Shown here one piece after another: positions 45,422-57,903 of a DNA stretch of 64,000 bases (positions within the stretch are counted from its first letter, which is position 1; every line of letters begins with the position of its first letter). Where the stretch lies: contig JAIXMN010000012.1 in assembly GCA_025716815.1 (NCBI GenBank), forward strand, positions 868,001 through 932,000, read 5' to 3'. Source of the DNA: Dichotomocladium elegans (taxonomy: Eukaryota; Mucoromycota; Mucoromycetes; Mucorales; Lichtheimiaceae). A program made the translations under genes and the position numbers. The notes below the pieces were generated by a model that worked only from the letters and a program-made list of their open reading frames with translations, was not told the DNA's origin and ran no database searches.

Positions 45422-47667
45422 ATGTCATTCGCAAGTGGTGCAGAATGCGGTCCTACAAATCCTATGGCCGGTCTCATTAAGCAGTTTTACCAAGACCGCT
45501 CGCTCCAACAGGTAGAGGGAGCAGAAGGTGATGAATCGTCTCGTGACTGAACCTTGCCATCTCTATATAGGATCGTCTTGTAGGCGGAGGAGCAGAAAGT
45601 TCCAAGGTATATATCTGGAAATCAGACGACAAGGAAAACAGATGCTTATGCTCATTGCATGCGTCGAAAAACATAGAGTGCTGGGTTTCGGAGCCGCTCG
45701 CAACAGACCATGCCACTTGACAGACAGGTTAGTTATTGGAAAAGGTGCTGTGCCTAGAGTGCCGGATGATTGATTATATTTCAGTTCACAGATGAATTCC
45801 TACGGGACGAACGCATCGAGCGGCCAGCCAATGCATTTGAATTCCAAGGTCTTTCGCGCGAACTGGCGTCGATTCACAGGCCACAGGCCGATTGGGCATC
45901 CGATTTTGCGCAACATCATGTGCCCGAGGACCGAAAGCAGTTCGAGGAGTTTGAGAAAATTTATCAGCAGAATCGCGTGCCAGGTAAGCCACGCGTTGCT
46001 GTCAGGCGTGATAGGGACTTGCTCACCCACCGAAAGCAGATCTAGCACATCAATGGCGCAACGACTTCGCAGCGTATGAGCCTCAGCAATTACACTCAAC
46101 ATTGTCACACACTGAACACCAGGCCTTCGAGGCAGCCTTTGAAGAAGCCAAGCAGAGCGCCGAGATGAAGTGGGATCAAGAGTTTGCCGAGCAAGAATCG
46201 AAAGATTGGGTTGGGGAGTTTGAGAAGCAGCAGGAGACGAGAGCAGACTGCGACCAGGAAGCAATGGCACGTACAGCTGGCATGCTGCTTGAAACAGTCG
46301 ACGCCGATAACAATCCAAAGTTCAAGAATTCCAAGTTTATGAGTCTGATGCGTGATCTTCGGGATCGCAAGGTACGTGTGGAGGGCAGCGGATTGGCGCC
46401 GACGGATGAAAGCTCCTGGGCTACAGAATTCCGGAGAGAGAACCAGGCAGGATCATCGGCGTGGGTCAACGACTTTGTCAAGCAAGCGGGTCCACCCCAG
46501 AGTGGTAATATGTGGAGTACTGAATTTGCCCAAAAATCAGAGCGGGGCTGGACAGAATCGTTTGATCAGCAACAACAGCGCCAATCGACCGATAACCCGC
46601 TGGACGATTGGGTGAAGCAATACAAGAACAACATCGCACACCTCTACAACGCGCAAGATGAAGCTTGGGACGGTATGCAAAAGGACTGGGAAAGGATACA
46701 GACCGATCAGATCGGAGGCTATCGCGCGGCCAACCGCGAATACCAGCAATACAATTATGCAGCGGATAATCCGTACCTTGTTAATCCTGCTGCACTTGCG
46801 CAGCCACATCAGAGCACTCTCGCCCAGACAATCCTTACTCTCGAAGCAAAGACACAGCTCAATCCTTCGGATGCCGGTTCGTGGCAGGAATTGGGACTTC
46901 GACAGCAAGAGAATGAGCGCGACGGTGCGGCGATTGCGGCCTTGAGCCGTGCAGTAAACTTGAACCCTAGCATGTTAGACTCGTGGCTTGGGCTAGCTGT
47001 GAGTTACACCAATGAAAACTGCCGTCTCGAGGCTTTAGAAGCTCTAGAGCAATGGATTCAGAATAATCCGAAATACAAGCATTTGGCGACGGACGAAAGA
47101 TCGCTTTTGAAGCACAATCGCCATGGTTATGTAACCAACCTTTTCCTTGACGCAGCGCGTTCTCAAGCCGAACTCGATGCAGAGGTCCAAGTGGGTTTGG
47201 GCATCCTGTTTAATGTGTCGGAGGAGTATTCAAAGGCGATTGACTGCTTCAAGGCGGCGCTTCAGAGCCGGCCGCACGACTATCTTTTGTGGAACAAGCT
47301 AGGTGCAACTCTCGCCAATTCAAGGGATACCGCCGGTGCCATTGACGCGTACTTTAATGCACTCGAGATCAACCCATCTTATGTGCGCGCGCGCTACAAC
47401 TTGGCAGTCAGTTGTATCAATTTGGGACAGCATCGGGAAGCGGCTGAGCACCTGCTAACCTGTCTGGCCATCCAGCAGACAAATGACACTCAGCAACCAC
47501 AGCTGATGGTCGATGAGCAAGGGAAACGTGTGCCGATCCAGAGCGGCATGGGTGACAATGTGTGGGACAGTCTCCGATTGCTGATGATCAAGATGAATCG
47601 GCAAGATCTTGCAGAGCAATGTGACAAGCGCAGCCTTGATAGCTTCCATGGCGAATTTGAATTCTAG
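45422..47667 (+). CDS. PEX5: Peroxisomal targeting signal 1 receptor PEX5
   Basis: Five phase-consistent exons (45422-45511, 45571-45606, 45707-45727, 45785-45983, 46040-47667) give 657 aa. The N-terminus MSFASGAECGPTNPM has the conserved cysteine (Cys9) whose monoubiquitination drives receptor recycling; DRSLQQDR follows. Residues about 86-300 carry eight WxxxF pentapeptides (WASDF, WRNDF, WDQEF, WVGEF, WATEF, WVNDF, WSTEF, WTESF) plus a WxxxY, the docking sites for PEX14/PEX13. The C-terminal half is the TPR domain (from about 377) that binds the PTS1 tripeptide; NPSYVRARYNLAVSCINLG is a classic block of it. PEX5 carries PTS1 proteins from cytosol into the peroxisome matrix. Two very small exons (36 and 21 bp) encode the region after the cysteine. 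It converges on a PTS1-tailed ligase gene, stops about 210 bp apart. Confidence 0.96.
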
Positions 47668-47875
47668 ATATCCACTTTCCCCCCTTGTTACCCTTTACTC
47701 GTCAATCCCCACCCCACCCCCGGCCTGTCCACCTCCGCTATGCTATTTTACTAGAGAAGATAGCACTCCCTCCTCCTGCTACTATTGTTTGTACAAAAAA
47801 AAAAAGAATTAAACCACTTGTATGTTTCCTCCCGCGACCTCCTTATTTCTTTATCATGGACATGTATAACAGTAA

Positions 47876-50222
47876 TTAGAGTTTTGCCTTGATGTGTTTT
47901 CTCGCTTCCTCTTCCTTGACTTCGTTACGAAGGACGTTGCGCAAAATCTTGCCGGTTGCGCTCTTGGGAATGGCCTCTCGGAAGCGCACTGACTTGATTT
48001 GTTTGTAAGGGACCACGTGGCTGGCTACGAAATCTTGCAATGCCTTGACGGTTGCTTCATTCTGCTCCACGCCCGGTTTGAGTACGACATAAGCGCGTGG
48101 AACCTCTGTCACTTGTTCACGGTCGTAGATACCAATGACTGCACAATCGGCGACCAGAGGACTCTTGAGCTATATAATGGATGTGGCACATGCGGTTTGG
48201 TTGGTTGGCTGGCTGGCTGGTTCACACGCCACGTGGCTTTTCTTCCTCCGCGGTTCCCCGCTCTCCGCTCCCCACCCAACCCGTTCACTGTACGCACCAG
48301 CAATCCTTCCAGTTCGGCAGGTGCCACCTAGAAATTTCATGAAAGATGGTTTAAACCGACCGACAGGACAAATACATCTTTCCATTTTACCTGGAAGCCC
48401 TTGACCTTGATCAACTCCTTGATCCGATCTACGATAAACACGTGGCCGCGTTCATCGATCACTACGACATCGCCGCTATGGAAGTAGCCCTCGGCATCGA
48501 TGCATTCGGCTGTTTCCTTGGGACGGTTCAAATAGCCCTGTTACGCGGAATGAGTTTAATCGTGACCCCGCTGGGTGAAGGGCGTTTCATTGCATCTCCC
48601 ACCTTCATGATATTGGGACCCTTGATCCACAGCTCGCCACGCTGATTGACGCCGACCTCCTTACCATTCTCATCAACCACCTTGATCATATGGTTGGGGA
48701 GAATCACTCCCGAAGAACCTTTTGGGAAACATGATACAGTGTCGGTCTTATTTTTTTTCGCTTTCCCCACCGACCATCATCATCACCACCACATACCCAT
48801 CGGGGTATCAACCTTACATCTCCTCCCCCTTACACAACACAAAACTCACCTGGAACGATATCCGACGTGGGCTGGATGGTGGTTGCTGGCGACGTTTCCG
48901 TCAGACCATATCCCTGCTTGATCTTGATATGGGGAATCCGCTTAAGCACGGCCAATGTCAAATCGGCGTCGAGGGGAGCTGCGCCGGACATGAGCGCGAC
49001 GAGGGACGAGAAGTCATATTGATCAATGGAGGGGTCCTTGGCAAGCAGCAAGAGGATGGGCGGAACGACGCAAGAGAACGTGATCTTGTGGCGCTGGATC
49101 GTCTCGCAGAAGCTCTTGAGCTCGAAGCGGGGCAGGACGTAGATCGGCGTTTGGGCATAGAGCGGTGTGATGAGCGTGATTGTCAAGCCGAACATGTGAA
49201 AGAAGGGCAGCACAGACAGGATGTTGTCCTTGTTGCCCCGATAGTGCTCCTTGTCGTGCGTCAGGTACTGATCAATGTTGGAAACAATATTGCCGTGCCT
49301 GTGGGCATATCGATTATTTTTTTTTTTTTCACTCGGTTAATGAGTTCAAGTAGAACCAAAGCATTTTGTTTCTCCTCCCCTTCCCCCCTTCCTCTTGCAG
49401 CCATCCACTGCTATTAGAATCGATAGTACAACATACGTGGTCATCACACCCTTGCTCTTGCCTAAAAATTTAATCATCCATTTAGCTCTTTGTTTTGTTT
49501 TGCCGCAACCACCGTTTTGTTAAAAAAATTAATAATATTTTTTTTTTTTTACCTGTGGTTCCGGATGAAAAGCACAGAAAGGCGACGGTGTCCTTGATCT
49601 CCTCAACCGTACCGAGTTTCACCGGGTCAACGAGTCTCTTGCCAAGCAGCGTCTGGGTGTATGACGGGACACCGTTGACGCTCTTGTCGCCAAACACGTA
49701 GAGATACGAGACCGGCACAAGCTTTGTAGCCGCCAGCGCGTTGTCGAGATTGCCAGGGACGGTGATCAACACCTTGGCTTGGGTTTCTCGCAACTGATGC
49801 GCGAGCTCCTCGGGCGTGTAGGATGGGTTGGCAGGACTCACCGTGCAACCTGCTGCTAATGTACCAAACAATGGGACCGCGTAATCCAACTGTGATAATA
49901 ACAATGCTTAGCAGCCAGCTCTGCTCTCTCTCCCCCCCCCGGTGAACATGATCATCTATCCCACTAGAAAAACACGTACAAGATTGGGTGCATAGAGTGC
50001 AACCACTTCGCCGCGCTTGAGCTTGCACACGTCCTGAAGTCCTGCACCAAATTGAAGCATAGCATGCCTCAGCTGGCGGAACGTGAGCTGCTGGCCTGTG
50101 AGGGCATCCACAATGCAAACGCGGTCAATGTTCTGCTCGGCCTTCTCGCTGAAGAATATCTTCTGGATAATATCCTTATCGGCCACAGGAACGTCTGGGT
50201 ACTTTGATGTAAATACAGGCAT
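47876..50222 (-). CDS. Acyl-CoA synthetase / 4-coumarate-CoA ligase-like enzyme with C-terminal PTS1
   Basis: Eight exons (49980-50222, 49553-49889, 49437-49461, 48850-49298, 48603-48718, 48391-48537, 48298-48327, 47876-48169) give 546 aa. It is an ANL-superfamily adenylating enzyme: P-loop FSSGTTGKSKGVM (about 187-199), GYGLTETSP, the hinge motif SGDVVVIDERGHVFIVDRIK, KELIKVKGFQ, and the catalytic lysine in PKSATGKILR. The start MPVFTSKYPDVPV is typical of the 4CL-like group. The last three residues, AKL, are a peroxisomal targeting signal type 1. The enzyme should activate a carboxylic acid (fatty, aromatic or dicarboxylic) to its CoA ester inside peroxisomes. Substrate cannot be predicted. 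Adjacent PEX5 would import it. Some exons are tiny (25 and 30 bp). Confidence 0.93.
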
Positions 50223-50688
50223 GTGTAAAAGTAATAATAAAAAGAAACAAGGGAAAGAGAAGAAAAAACGTCCATGTGCATGCATTCCGACATCGTGAAA
50301 TGCTTGAGATTTGGGTTCTGTGTAACACGTGGTAGCAATCTAACATGCAAATAGACTTTTTTGCGACACCGTCACGCGATTCTCTTCAAAGGGGGTCGTA
50401 CCATCGCCCCTACGAAAATGTGCACCGTCTGTCTTACCTCGCGAAAGCTGTATTAATGCGAAATGAAAGATCTTATCGCACTTTGTTACAGCGTAAACCG
50501 GCGCTTCACATGCATCGTCTTCATTATCTGCTGTTGCAAAATCTTTACAATCATACTATTGTTTGCCTATTGTGTTGATAAAGGCGACAGGAACATGCGT
50601 ATACATTACAAAACAATCAGTAGACTGATTTATTCCCAATATAGTAATGGGGTGGGGGTTGGTTGGTCAGAGGGACAAATGGTAATGT

Positions 50689-52121
50689 CTAGTACTCCTC
50701 GTGTTCGGCCTCCTCCATCTCAGAGTCGCCAAGCGAGTCGGAACCGACTTCCTCGTAGTCCTTCTCGAGCGCGGCCAAGTCCTCACGAGCCTCACTGAAT
50801 TCACCTTCCTCCATACCTTCGCCGACATACCAGTGGACGAAAGCACGCTTGGCATACATCAAGTCGAACTTGTGATCGAGACGAGCCCAGGCCTCGGCAA
50901 TGGCGGTGGTGTTGCTCAACATGCAGAGAGCGCGCTGGACAGTAGCAAGGTCGCCGCCAGGGACAGAAGCGGGCGAACGGTTGTTGATACCGACCTTGAA
51001 ACCAGTGGGGCACCAGTCGACAAATTGGATGGTGCGCTTGGTCTTGATCTTCGAGATGGCCTGGTTGGTGTCCTTGGGGACAACGTCACCGCGGTACAGC
51101 AAGCAGCACGACATGTACTTGCCGTGGCGGGGGTCGCACTTGACCATTTGGTTGTTGGGCTCAAAGCAGGCCGAGGTGATCTCCTGCACAGAGAGCTGCT
51201 CATGATAAGCCTTGGCAGCAGAGATGATGGGAGCATAGGTGACCAAGGGGAAGTGAATACGAGGGTAGGGCACCAAGTTGGTCTGGAACTCGTTCAAATC
51301 AACGTTCAAGGAACCATCGAAGCGAAGCGAGGCGGTGATAGACGAGACGACCTGTGCAATCAAGCGATTCAAGTTGAGGTACGAAGGGCGCTCAATGTCC
51401 AAATTGCGGCGGCAGATGTCGTAGATGGCCTCATTGTCGACCATGAACGAGACATCGGAATGCTCCAAGGTGGTGTGGGTCGTCAAGATAGAGTTGTAGG
51501 GCTCAACAACAGAGGTGGAGACCTGGGGAGCAGGGTACACGGAAAACTCGAGCTTCGACTTCTTACCATAGTCAAGCGAGAGGCGCTCCAACAAGAGAGC
51601 ACCGAAACCGGAACCGGTACCACCACCGAAAGAGTGGAACACCAAGAAGCCCTGGAGGCCACTGCAGTTGTCCGAAAGCTTGCGAATGCGATCCAAAACG
51701 GAGTCCACCAGTTCCTTGCCGACGGTGTAGTGACCACGAGCGTAGTTGTTGGCGGCGTCCTCCTTGCCAGTAATCAATTGCTCTAAAAATATAAGCAATG
51801 GGGATCATGAGTCCTCAAGAATGATGGTGCGCCAACACACACACACACAAAACACTTACCAGGATGGAACAAGGCACGGTACTTGCCGCTGCGGACCTCA
51901 TCGACAACGGTAGGTTCCAGATCAACGAAAACAGTACGGGGAACGTGCTTGCCAGCGCTGGTTTCGCTGAAAAAGGTATCAAAGGAGTTGTCGCCGGTGT
52001 CCAACTCATCGGGGATTCTGCCGTCAGGCTGGATGCCGTGTTCAAGGCAGTAGAGCTCCCAGCAGGCGTTACCAATCTGGACACCAGCCTGGCCGACGTG
52101 AATAGAAATGATTTCTCTCAT
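50689..52121 (-). CDS. TUB1: Alpha-tubulin
   Basis: Two exons (51860-52121 and 50689-51782) give 451 aa with the exact family start [20 protein letters not shown] and a full tubulin core. The GTP-binding motif GGGTGSGFG is at about residue 142, and the M-loop and catalytic Glu region ([19 protein letters not shown]) are present. The C-terminal tail is acidic and ends EEAEHEEY, with the terminal Tyr. The lysine corresponding to Lys40 in animals is not present in the loop ([12 protein letters not shown]). Alpha-tubulin pairs with beta-tubulin in microtubules, tracks for dynein/dynactin. The intron (51783-51859) lies after about 88 codons and carries a CA repeat. A long open frame on the opposite strand is a codon-usage shadow. 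Confidence 0.98.
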
Positions 52122-52312
52122 GGTTTAGAATAGATGGGGTGTATGAAGTCGATGATTCCAAAGTTTAGGGTAGGATACCGACGAAAAGAAGATGTGAAAA
52201 AACAAAAAGCTGGGTCCCAAAGCACGCGTTTTTTATTCTCTTTGAATTAGCGCTAACGGGGGATGGAGGGATACCCAACCACGGCGGTCATACCACGTGG
52301 ATTTGATCCAAT

Positions 52313-54388
52313 TTATCCCTGTGGCCCCAAGCCCTGAAAGAGTAGCAGGTCCTCTGGTTTGCTCGTGTCCTCTTCCGCGTCAGTAGGGGCAGCTGACGAT
52401 GGTGACCCGTCTTTGGTTTCCAATAATGAAAGCATCGACTCACTTTCTTCGGGCGGCGGGGGCATGGTCATTATAATATCAGCTGGCGTCATTTCCCGTC
52501 CTTCCACCGTTGCTGTTGAGAGGTAACGCGGGTCGACTACGGCTGGGCGTGAAAAGGCATCGTGCTGGACAATCAGCGTTTGGAGGTAAGGGTCATGTTG
52601 TCCAAGCCGCTGGACCTCGGCACGCAGAGCGAGTGCTGGACCATCAAGGTGATGGAGAGGGACGGTAGTTGCCTGTCTGTCCTGGGTGAAGTCACGACAT
52701 TGGGTCCAGGTACCATTGCCGGTTTCCATGTAAAACGCAATCGCCTCGGGCTGCGCGTGTCGCAGCTCGAGACGTGCCCAACCCAACCGTTCCTGAAGAG
52801 GCTGTAGTCGGAGATGGAGGATCGCATCAAAGCCAAACTCGAGTTTGAATCGCTGCTGGCCGTCCTGGATGCGCCACACCATCACGCGACGTTGGGTATC
52901 ATAGTGGCATACAAGATCGTACGGCTGAAGACTGACACGTCGCCAAGTACCGATTTGGAGAGCTTCTGCTGAGAAGCGGTTCGGCGGCTCGTCTTCAAAT
53001 GACATTGGCGTGCCGAACTCTAAATATGTAGATGAATTTATCAACTCCCCCCTTTTTCACTTTATGGTCTTAGACATCCTGTCATGTTGCATACCTGTAT
53101 CAACAAGAGCATGGGTGGGATCGTACACTGCAGCAGGAGGACGAGGGTCCATAGATGGGGCCATCGGCCAAAGCGTCTGCCCAGCAGGTGATGTGTAGCT
53201 TCTCGTGCGACTATAGTATGGCTGGGAGGGGTTAGGGCCCACCTCCATAGAACCGTGGCGGACCATAGGGCGTCTCGGAGGGTAAGGGCCAAGCGACTGG
53301 GCGCGCAATCGTAAACTGGTCGGCGTTGATGCGCTTTCGCTCATGCCTCGGCGCGAACGCACATGATGCTCGGCCCCAGACACAGTGGTAGGTGAGGAGG
53401 TCGAGGACGGTGGAGGGGTGATCCACATATCTCCAGGAATGGTTGCCAAAGGCATCGGCGGCGGTGGTGGTGGTGGAGGCGGTGGAGTGGACTGGAACGG
53501 AAGCGGAGGAGGAGGAGGAGCAGCGGCAGCAGCATCGTGGCTGGTGATGTTGCCGTTGCCTCTGCTACTGCTTCCAAGAGCCGATACGGCAGCCGAAGAC
53601 GGGGGTGGCGGGGGAGGCGGAGGCGGGGGAGGACAGAACCAGCTGTTGTTGCTTTGTTGCTGTTGTCTACTCTGCTGCTGCTGATTGTAATAATAATAAT
53701 AGTAATAATAATAAAGGTCGGGATTGGTAGTCAAAGAGCCATCTGGGGATGTTTGCTGGTAATGGAAAGCAGCGGCCTGGCAGGCAGCAGCAGCAGCAGA
53801 GGCAGCATAATATTGCATACGAATGGTTTCGTCGTGAAGAAGTGAGGATCTCTTAGCCATATTCTTGACTTTAGCGCGACGGTTCTGGAACCAAATCTGA
53901 ATTGAACGTTCTGACATCCCAAGCTCGCGAGAGAGTTGTTCGCGCACTCGGTTGTTGGGTGATGGGTTGACGCTAAATGTCTTTTCCAAGATGGAGAGTT
54001 GCTCAGGCGTAGCACGCGTTCGCTTACGTGGTGGCGGTGTACCGTCATTTGCGGATGCGGTCGACGCTGCTGGCGCAGTTGTGGTTGATGTTGCTATCGT
54101 AGCCGTTGATCCGGAGGACGGTTGCTGTGGCTGAGGTGATTCATGTGGACGACTTGGTTCTCCAGAAATAGAGTAGTGCGGATATGGAGGATACATAGGA
54201 TGTTGAGGATGTTGGTACGGGTATGGTTGGGAAGGCGGAAGGAATGACGAGAGATCTGCTGGATGGACTTGCATATGGGAGGAGGCCATGCCAGCATGAC
54301 CATTTTGGCCGACGATTGGGGCGACGACGACAGAAGAAGAAGGATGGGACTGGGATCCTGGCGCTGCCGGATGGTTCTGATTCATCAT
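52313..54388 (-). CDS. Homeodomain transcription factor, Hoy1/Htf1-like
   Basis: Two exons (53095-54388 and 52313-53019) give 666 aa. The homeodomain spans about 114-175, with RKRTRATPEQLSILEKTF at its start and helix 3 as IQIWFQNRRAKVKN. It is surrounded by His/Pro/Tyr-rich sequence, poly-Tyr (TATTAT codons), poly-Pro and poly-Ala runs. The second exon encodes a separate C-terminal domain (IGTWRRVSLQPYDLVCHYD; VMVWRIQDGQQRFKLEF) like that seen after the homeodomain in fungal Hoy1/Htf1-type regulators of hyphal growth and sporulation. The assignment to that group is from memory of the pattern, so moderate. Start at the first of two consecutive ATGs. It lies 3' to 5' in tandem with alpha-tubulin, same strand, with about 190 bp in between. 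Confidence 0.87.
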
Positions 54389-55187
54389 ATAAAATCTCTA
54401 AGGTGCAAAAAAAAAAAACTAAAACGAGTGGGAGGGTACGAGCATTCACAGAATGCGAGTAAGCGGGAAAAGAAGCGGAGGGTTCAGAATAAAACGAACT
54501 TGCTAAAAGGATAAAGGGGAAAGGGGGGGCAGTGGAGTCTTTCGGCGTAGCACAATCAGCGGCGTAATAAAGCAGAAAAAATGCGAAAATAAGTTATCCG
54601 TCGACGACTGCTGCCCTTAATTGACAGTTGCCTGAACGGTACTTCTTCCGGACCAATGCCCGCTATTTTAGACCGCATCTTCTAGGGGAACATGAATGAC
54701 ACGACCGTCTCGGCACGAGCAGCGCCGAAACAAAATGGCGAAAAGGATCGCCGTAATCCCCGCGTCCGGGTAACTCTTGTTTGTGGATGATCACATCGCA
54801 TCAAAGCAGAAAATAGTGACCCTGTTCTCCCCCAGCCCCCCTATCAGACCATGGCGTGCGAACCACTGGGTCGTTTTTGCCCATTCCTATTCACACCAAT
54901 TCAAGGCAATATGCCACGACAGAATTTTGCTGTCGGGGATTCTCTTTAAAACGTCGACAAAACGGGGGATCTTCATGGTGGTGCGGTATGGCGCGTACCC
55001 CACCAACGGCTCAGAAAGGTTTCACGCATTGGTGGATAGCTGGGTAATCAAGCTAAACTGCTTTTTGATAAACTCAGTTTCCGTTGTCGGTCCAGGTGGC
55101 CTGACATTCCCTCGGCCTCTCAGATCGGTTGCTCACGCGACAGACACCCGAGTGTATATTAAAAACCCTGCTTGGATTCCCCCTGTA

Positions 55188-55210
55188 AATAATAATAATA
55201 ATAATAATAA
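55188..55210. repeat. (AAT)n microsatellite
   Basis: About seven perfect AAT units in the homeodomain gene upstream region. Confidence 0.85.
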
Positions 55211-56798
55211 AACCCCGTCGGAGTCGTCGCTCATCCATCTGGTCTAGACAGAGAACATCCTTTTTTTATATCCGTATTGCGTCTTCCCATCCGCGCCTCA
55301 TTTCTATTTCTCTCAAGGTACCATTTCCGGGGAGGCAATATTTCTTATGGTGATATCAACAGCAAGCAGTCTCATATGGGAGATACCTTGCTGTATTACG
55401 TGCTCGCCAGACAATGATTCTTGTCCAATGAGGCTTCATTAAACTTTTACCGGTCCGATGCGCTTAAGAGCACCGTGTGACATGACCATGAAATGACAAG
55501 AGGCACATTGTTCAACGCAAAGAAACATTTCTTCCATCAAAAAGGAAAGAAATGAACGGATAACCTTAAATTTGTGATGCATGTGCATTCTTGGTTTTCA
55601 ATAAAAAAACATTCCGTCACTCAAACTATTCTACTTTAGCAACATATTGCTATGACAAAATAAGGAAAAAGAGGTCGTAGCTGTGATCGGATTCATTTAG
55701 CGGCTTTGGTTTTTTTTTTTTTTGGGGGGGAAGTGTTAGAATTGGTGATGGAGGAAAGGATAAAAAGGGGGGAGCAGGTCCTCGCGCAAAAAAAAAAAAA
55801 CAATTGCTGGAGTTACGTTGACAACAGAAACTCGCTGCCTTTCGTGGCTTCTTGGAACGTGCTTTGTGATATGCATCGTACTACTAGAGGATTGAACCTA
55901 TTCTGTCAATTGTTGTTCGAACCATTGAATGTTCGCTCCTTTCTTTCCCTGGAAAGAAGCCTTTGAAGGACGGAAAGCGGTACGCGCCACGGCGGAATAA
56001 AAAAGATAAAACAGAGCGAGTACACCTTTCACGGGGTCGGCTTTCGCACGTGGCATCCATGGTACTGGGTGTCTACCAGATTTTGAAGATCCTTCTCCCT
56101 TGGTCGTCACCAAGACTTTGAGATAGGATCTAATGTTTCTTTTCCGGTTTATATATATCTCGCCATTTTTCCTTTGGAGTAGGCTACTTGAGCATTTCGC
56201 CTTGGTCCATACCATGGGCATACGATGTTTAATTGTCCTACCCGTCCTCCTCTTGAGAATGTAATATCGAAGCAATATTGCGTTGCGCAAAGTTTGCGAC
56301 CCAATAAATTGTTCGCTTATTGATTATGCGCCTCATTCACCCGACCATATGTGCCCTCACTTCCTCCCCCCATCGCCCGGTCTAGGTCTTTCTTTGGTTC
56401 CGCTGAAGCCCGTTCATCAAAATGGGTGTCTCTTTTGGAGAGCAGGGAAGAGTTTGTAGTGGTGAAAATGCAGGGCACGTTTTGCATGGATGCAAGTTTT
56501 TCAATTGCAGTAAATAGGAGGGCCATTCCTCGTCGACATTTTTTAATAAAAGTACTTGGCATGCATGATCACAAGCGTGCATGAGCGTATAGACAGAAAA
56601 GGCTCTCACCGTAATATAAATGCTATTCCATAACCGAGGTTGGAAGCGATGGAATTTTCCAGACAACACTTTCCTGCCTTTCTAAGATATGGTACCCATT
56701 CGATTCTCTCTATCGAGGAAAAGTTATCTATCCAATTTGTTGGTTTGATCCGTTTGACCGCACACAACCGGTCCGTGTCTGGAGCTTTGGTGGCACCG

Positions 56799-56832
56799 AC
56801 ACACACACACACGCGCACGCGCGCGCGCGCGC
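56799..56832. repeat. Alternating (CA)n-(CG)n purine-pyrimidine tract
   Basis: A 34-bp strictly alternating purine-pyrimidine run that moves from CA to CG dinucleotides. Such runs favour left-handed (Z) DNA under negative supercoiling. Confidence 0.85.
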
Positions 56833-57903
56833 TTTTCTCAAAAGATTATTTTCCTTGAATTAAGGTTGCCCAATGGTGTTCTTGAGCGGATATGTGGAAT
56901 ACTATCTATTTTTATTACCGTATATTTGCAATCTTTCATCTTGTTTCTGTCGGGATGAAGGCCCCCGCCCTCTTCGGCAAACAACAACGTTGCATTGTTC
57001 CGTTTTATCGATGTTTCTTGACATTACTCTTTAGTTCGAGACGAGGTAAACGACATGTATTTCGTGAATGTATATGTTCCAATTCTTCCATACGTACGCC
57101 CTTTGGTGCATAAATCAGGCCAGTCAGACTCCTGTGTCCATGGGAATCCTCCCACTAATTGCAACTGTTCCGGGAGTTGGGGGGACAGGTTTGAAAGCCC
57201 AGCACCCCGGTAGGAGGGTAAATGTCAAGAGAAGATCCACGCGGGGGCACTTTTGTTCCTAATTACCCTCACCGGTTGAAAGAATCAGATAATGCATTGA
57301 CAGCAACACAGGTTTTGTTCTGTATAAAGGGAAATGATAGTAGGCGTAAGGGCGTCTTCCGAAAAAAGCTAGCTTAAAATAAGGTGCGGCCACATGCGTC
57401 AATTCAAAGGAACCGCTCGGCGGGGGGGAAGTGATAAGCAAGGTGGAAGAGGGGTAATCCGGCACACCGACTCGACTCAGTTGGGTCTCACCCGAAGACA
57501 ATAGCAACTTTAAACACGGCGCTTTGATCGGCATGTGAGTGTGTATACGGACTGCGGCTGCGCATTGTTTATTCCTTGCCCTAACAGCACAGAAGCATGG
57601 CCCCTCACCTCTCGCCCAGAATGATAAACGGCAGACGGCTTCGGTAGTTTAGCAATGTAAAATAGATATCTGTTTGCTGGATGAAACGTCGGCCGGCCGA
57701 CATAAAGAGAAAGAGAGAATGTGTGTATGTAGCTGAGACGATTGGGGAACAAAGCATCATCTATGCCATATATGCGAAATGTATAAACAATTTAACTAGG
57801 TCACAGTGATACTACGTAGTGGTGGATGATTGCTGTTTCTAGAAGAGACGAATATGTGCAGCTTCATGTCGTCCGCTGGAGTGAAAGCAATTCGCGCGTT
57901 CGG

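Larger units (their letters stand above)
54389..57903. other. Long intergenic region, 3.5 kb, no gene seen
   Basis: It lies upstream of the minus-strand homeodomain gene and downstream of the minus-strand GT15 gene, so it probably is mostly the homeodomain gene's promoter. An (AAT)n tract (55188-55210), poly-T/poly-G junction (about 55710-55730), and an alternating CA/CG tract (56799-56832) are present. Short frames lack domains; one at 55898-56290 contains the peptide MPRAKADP but no HMG box follows. Confidence 0.55.

Noticed and set aside
50701..51786. 361-codon open frame on the plus strand
   Set aside because: It lies exactly opposite alpha-tubulin and is a by-product of that gene's biased codon use.
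55898..56290. 130-codon minus frame containing MPRAKADP, similar to an HMG-protein start
   Set aside because: No HMG box could be found downstream in any minus-strand frame, and no splice model extends it.
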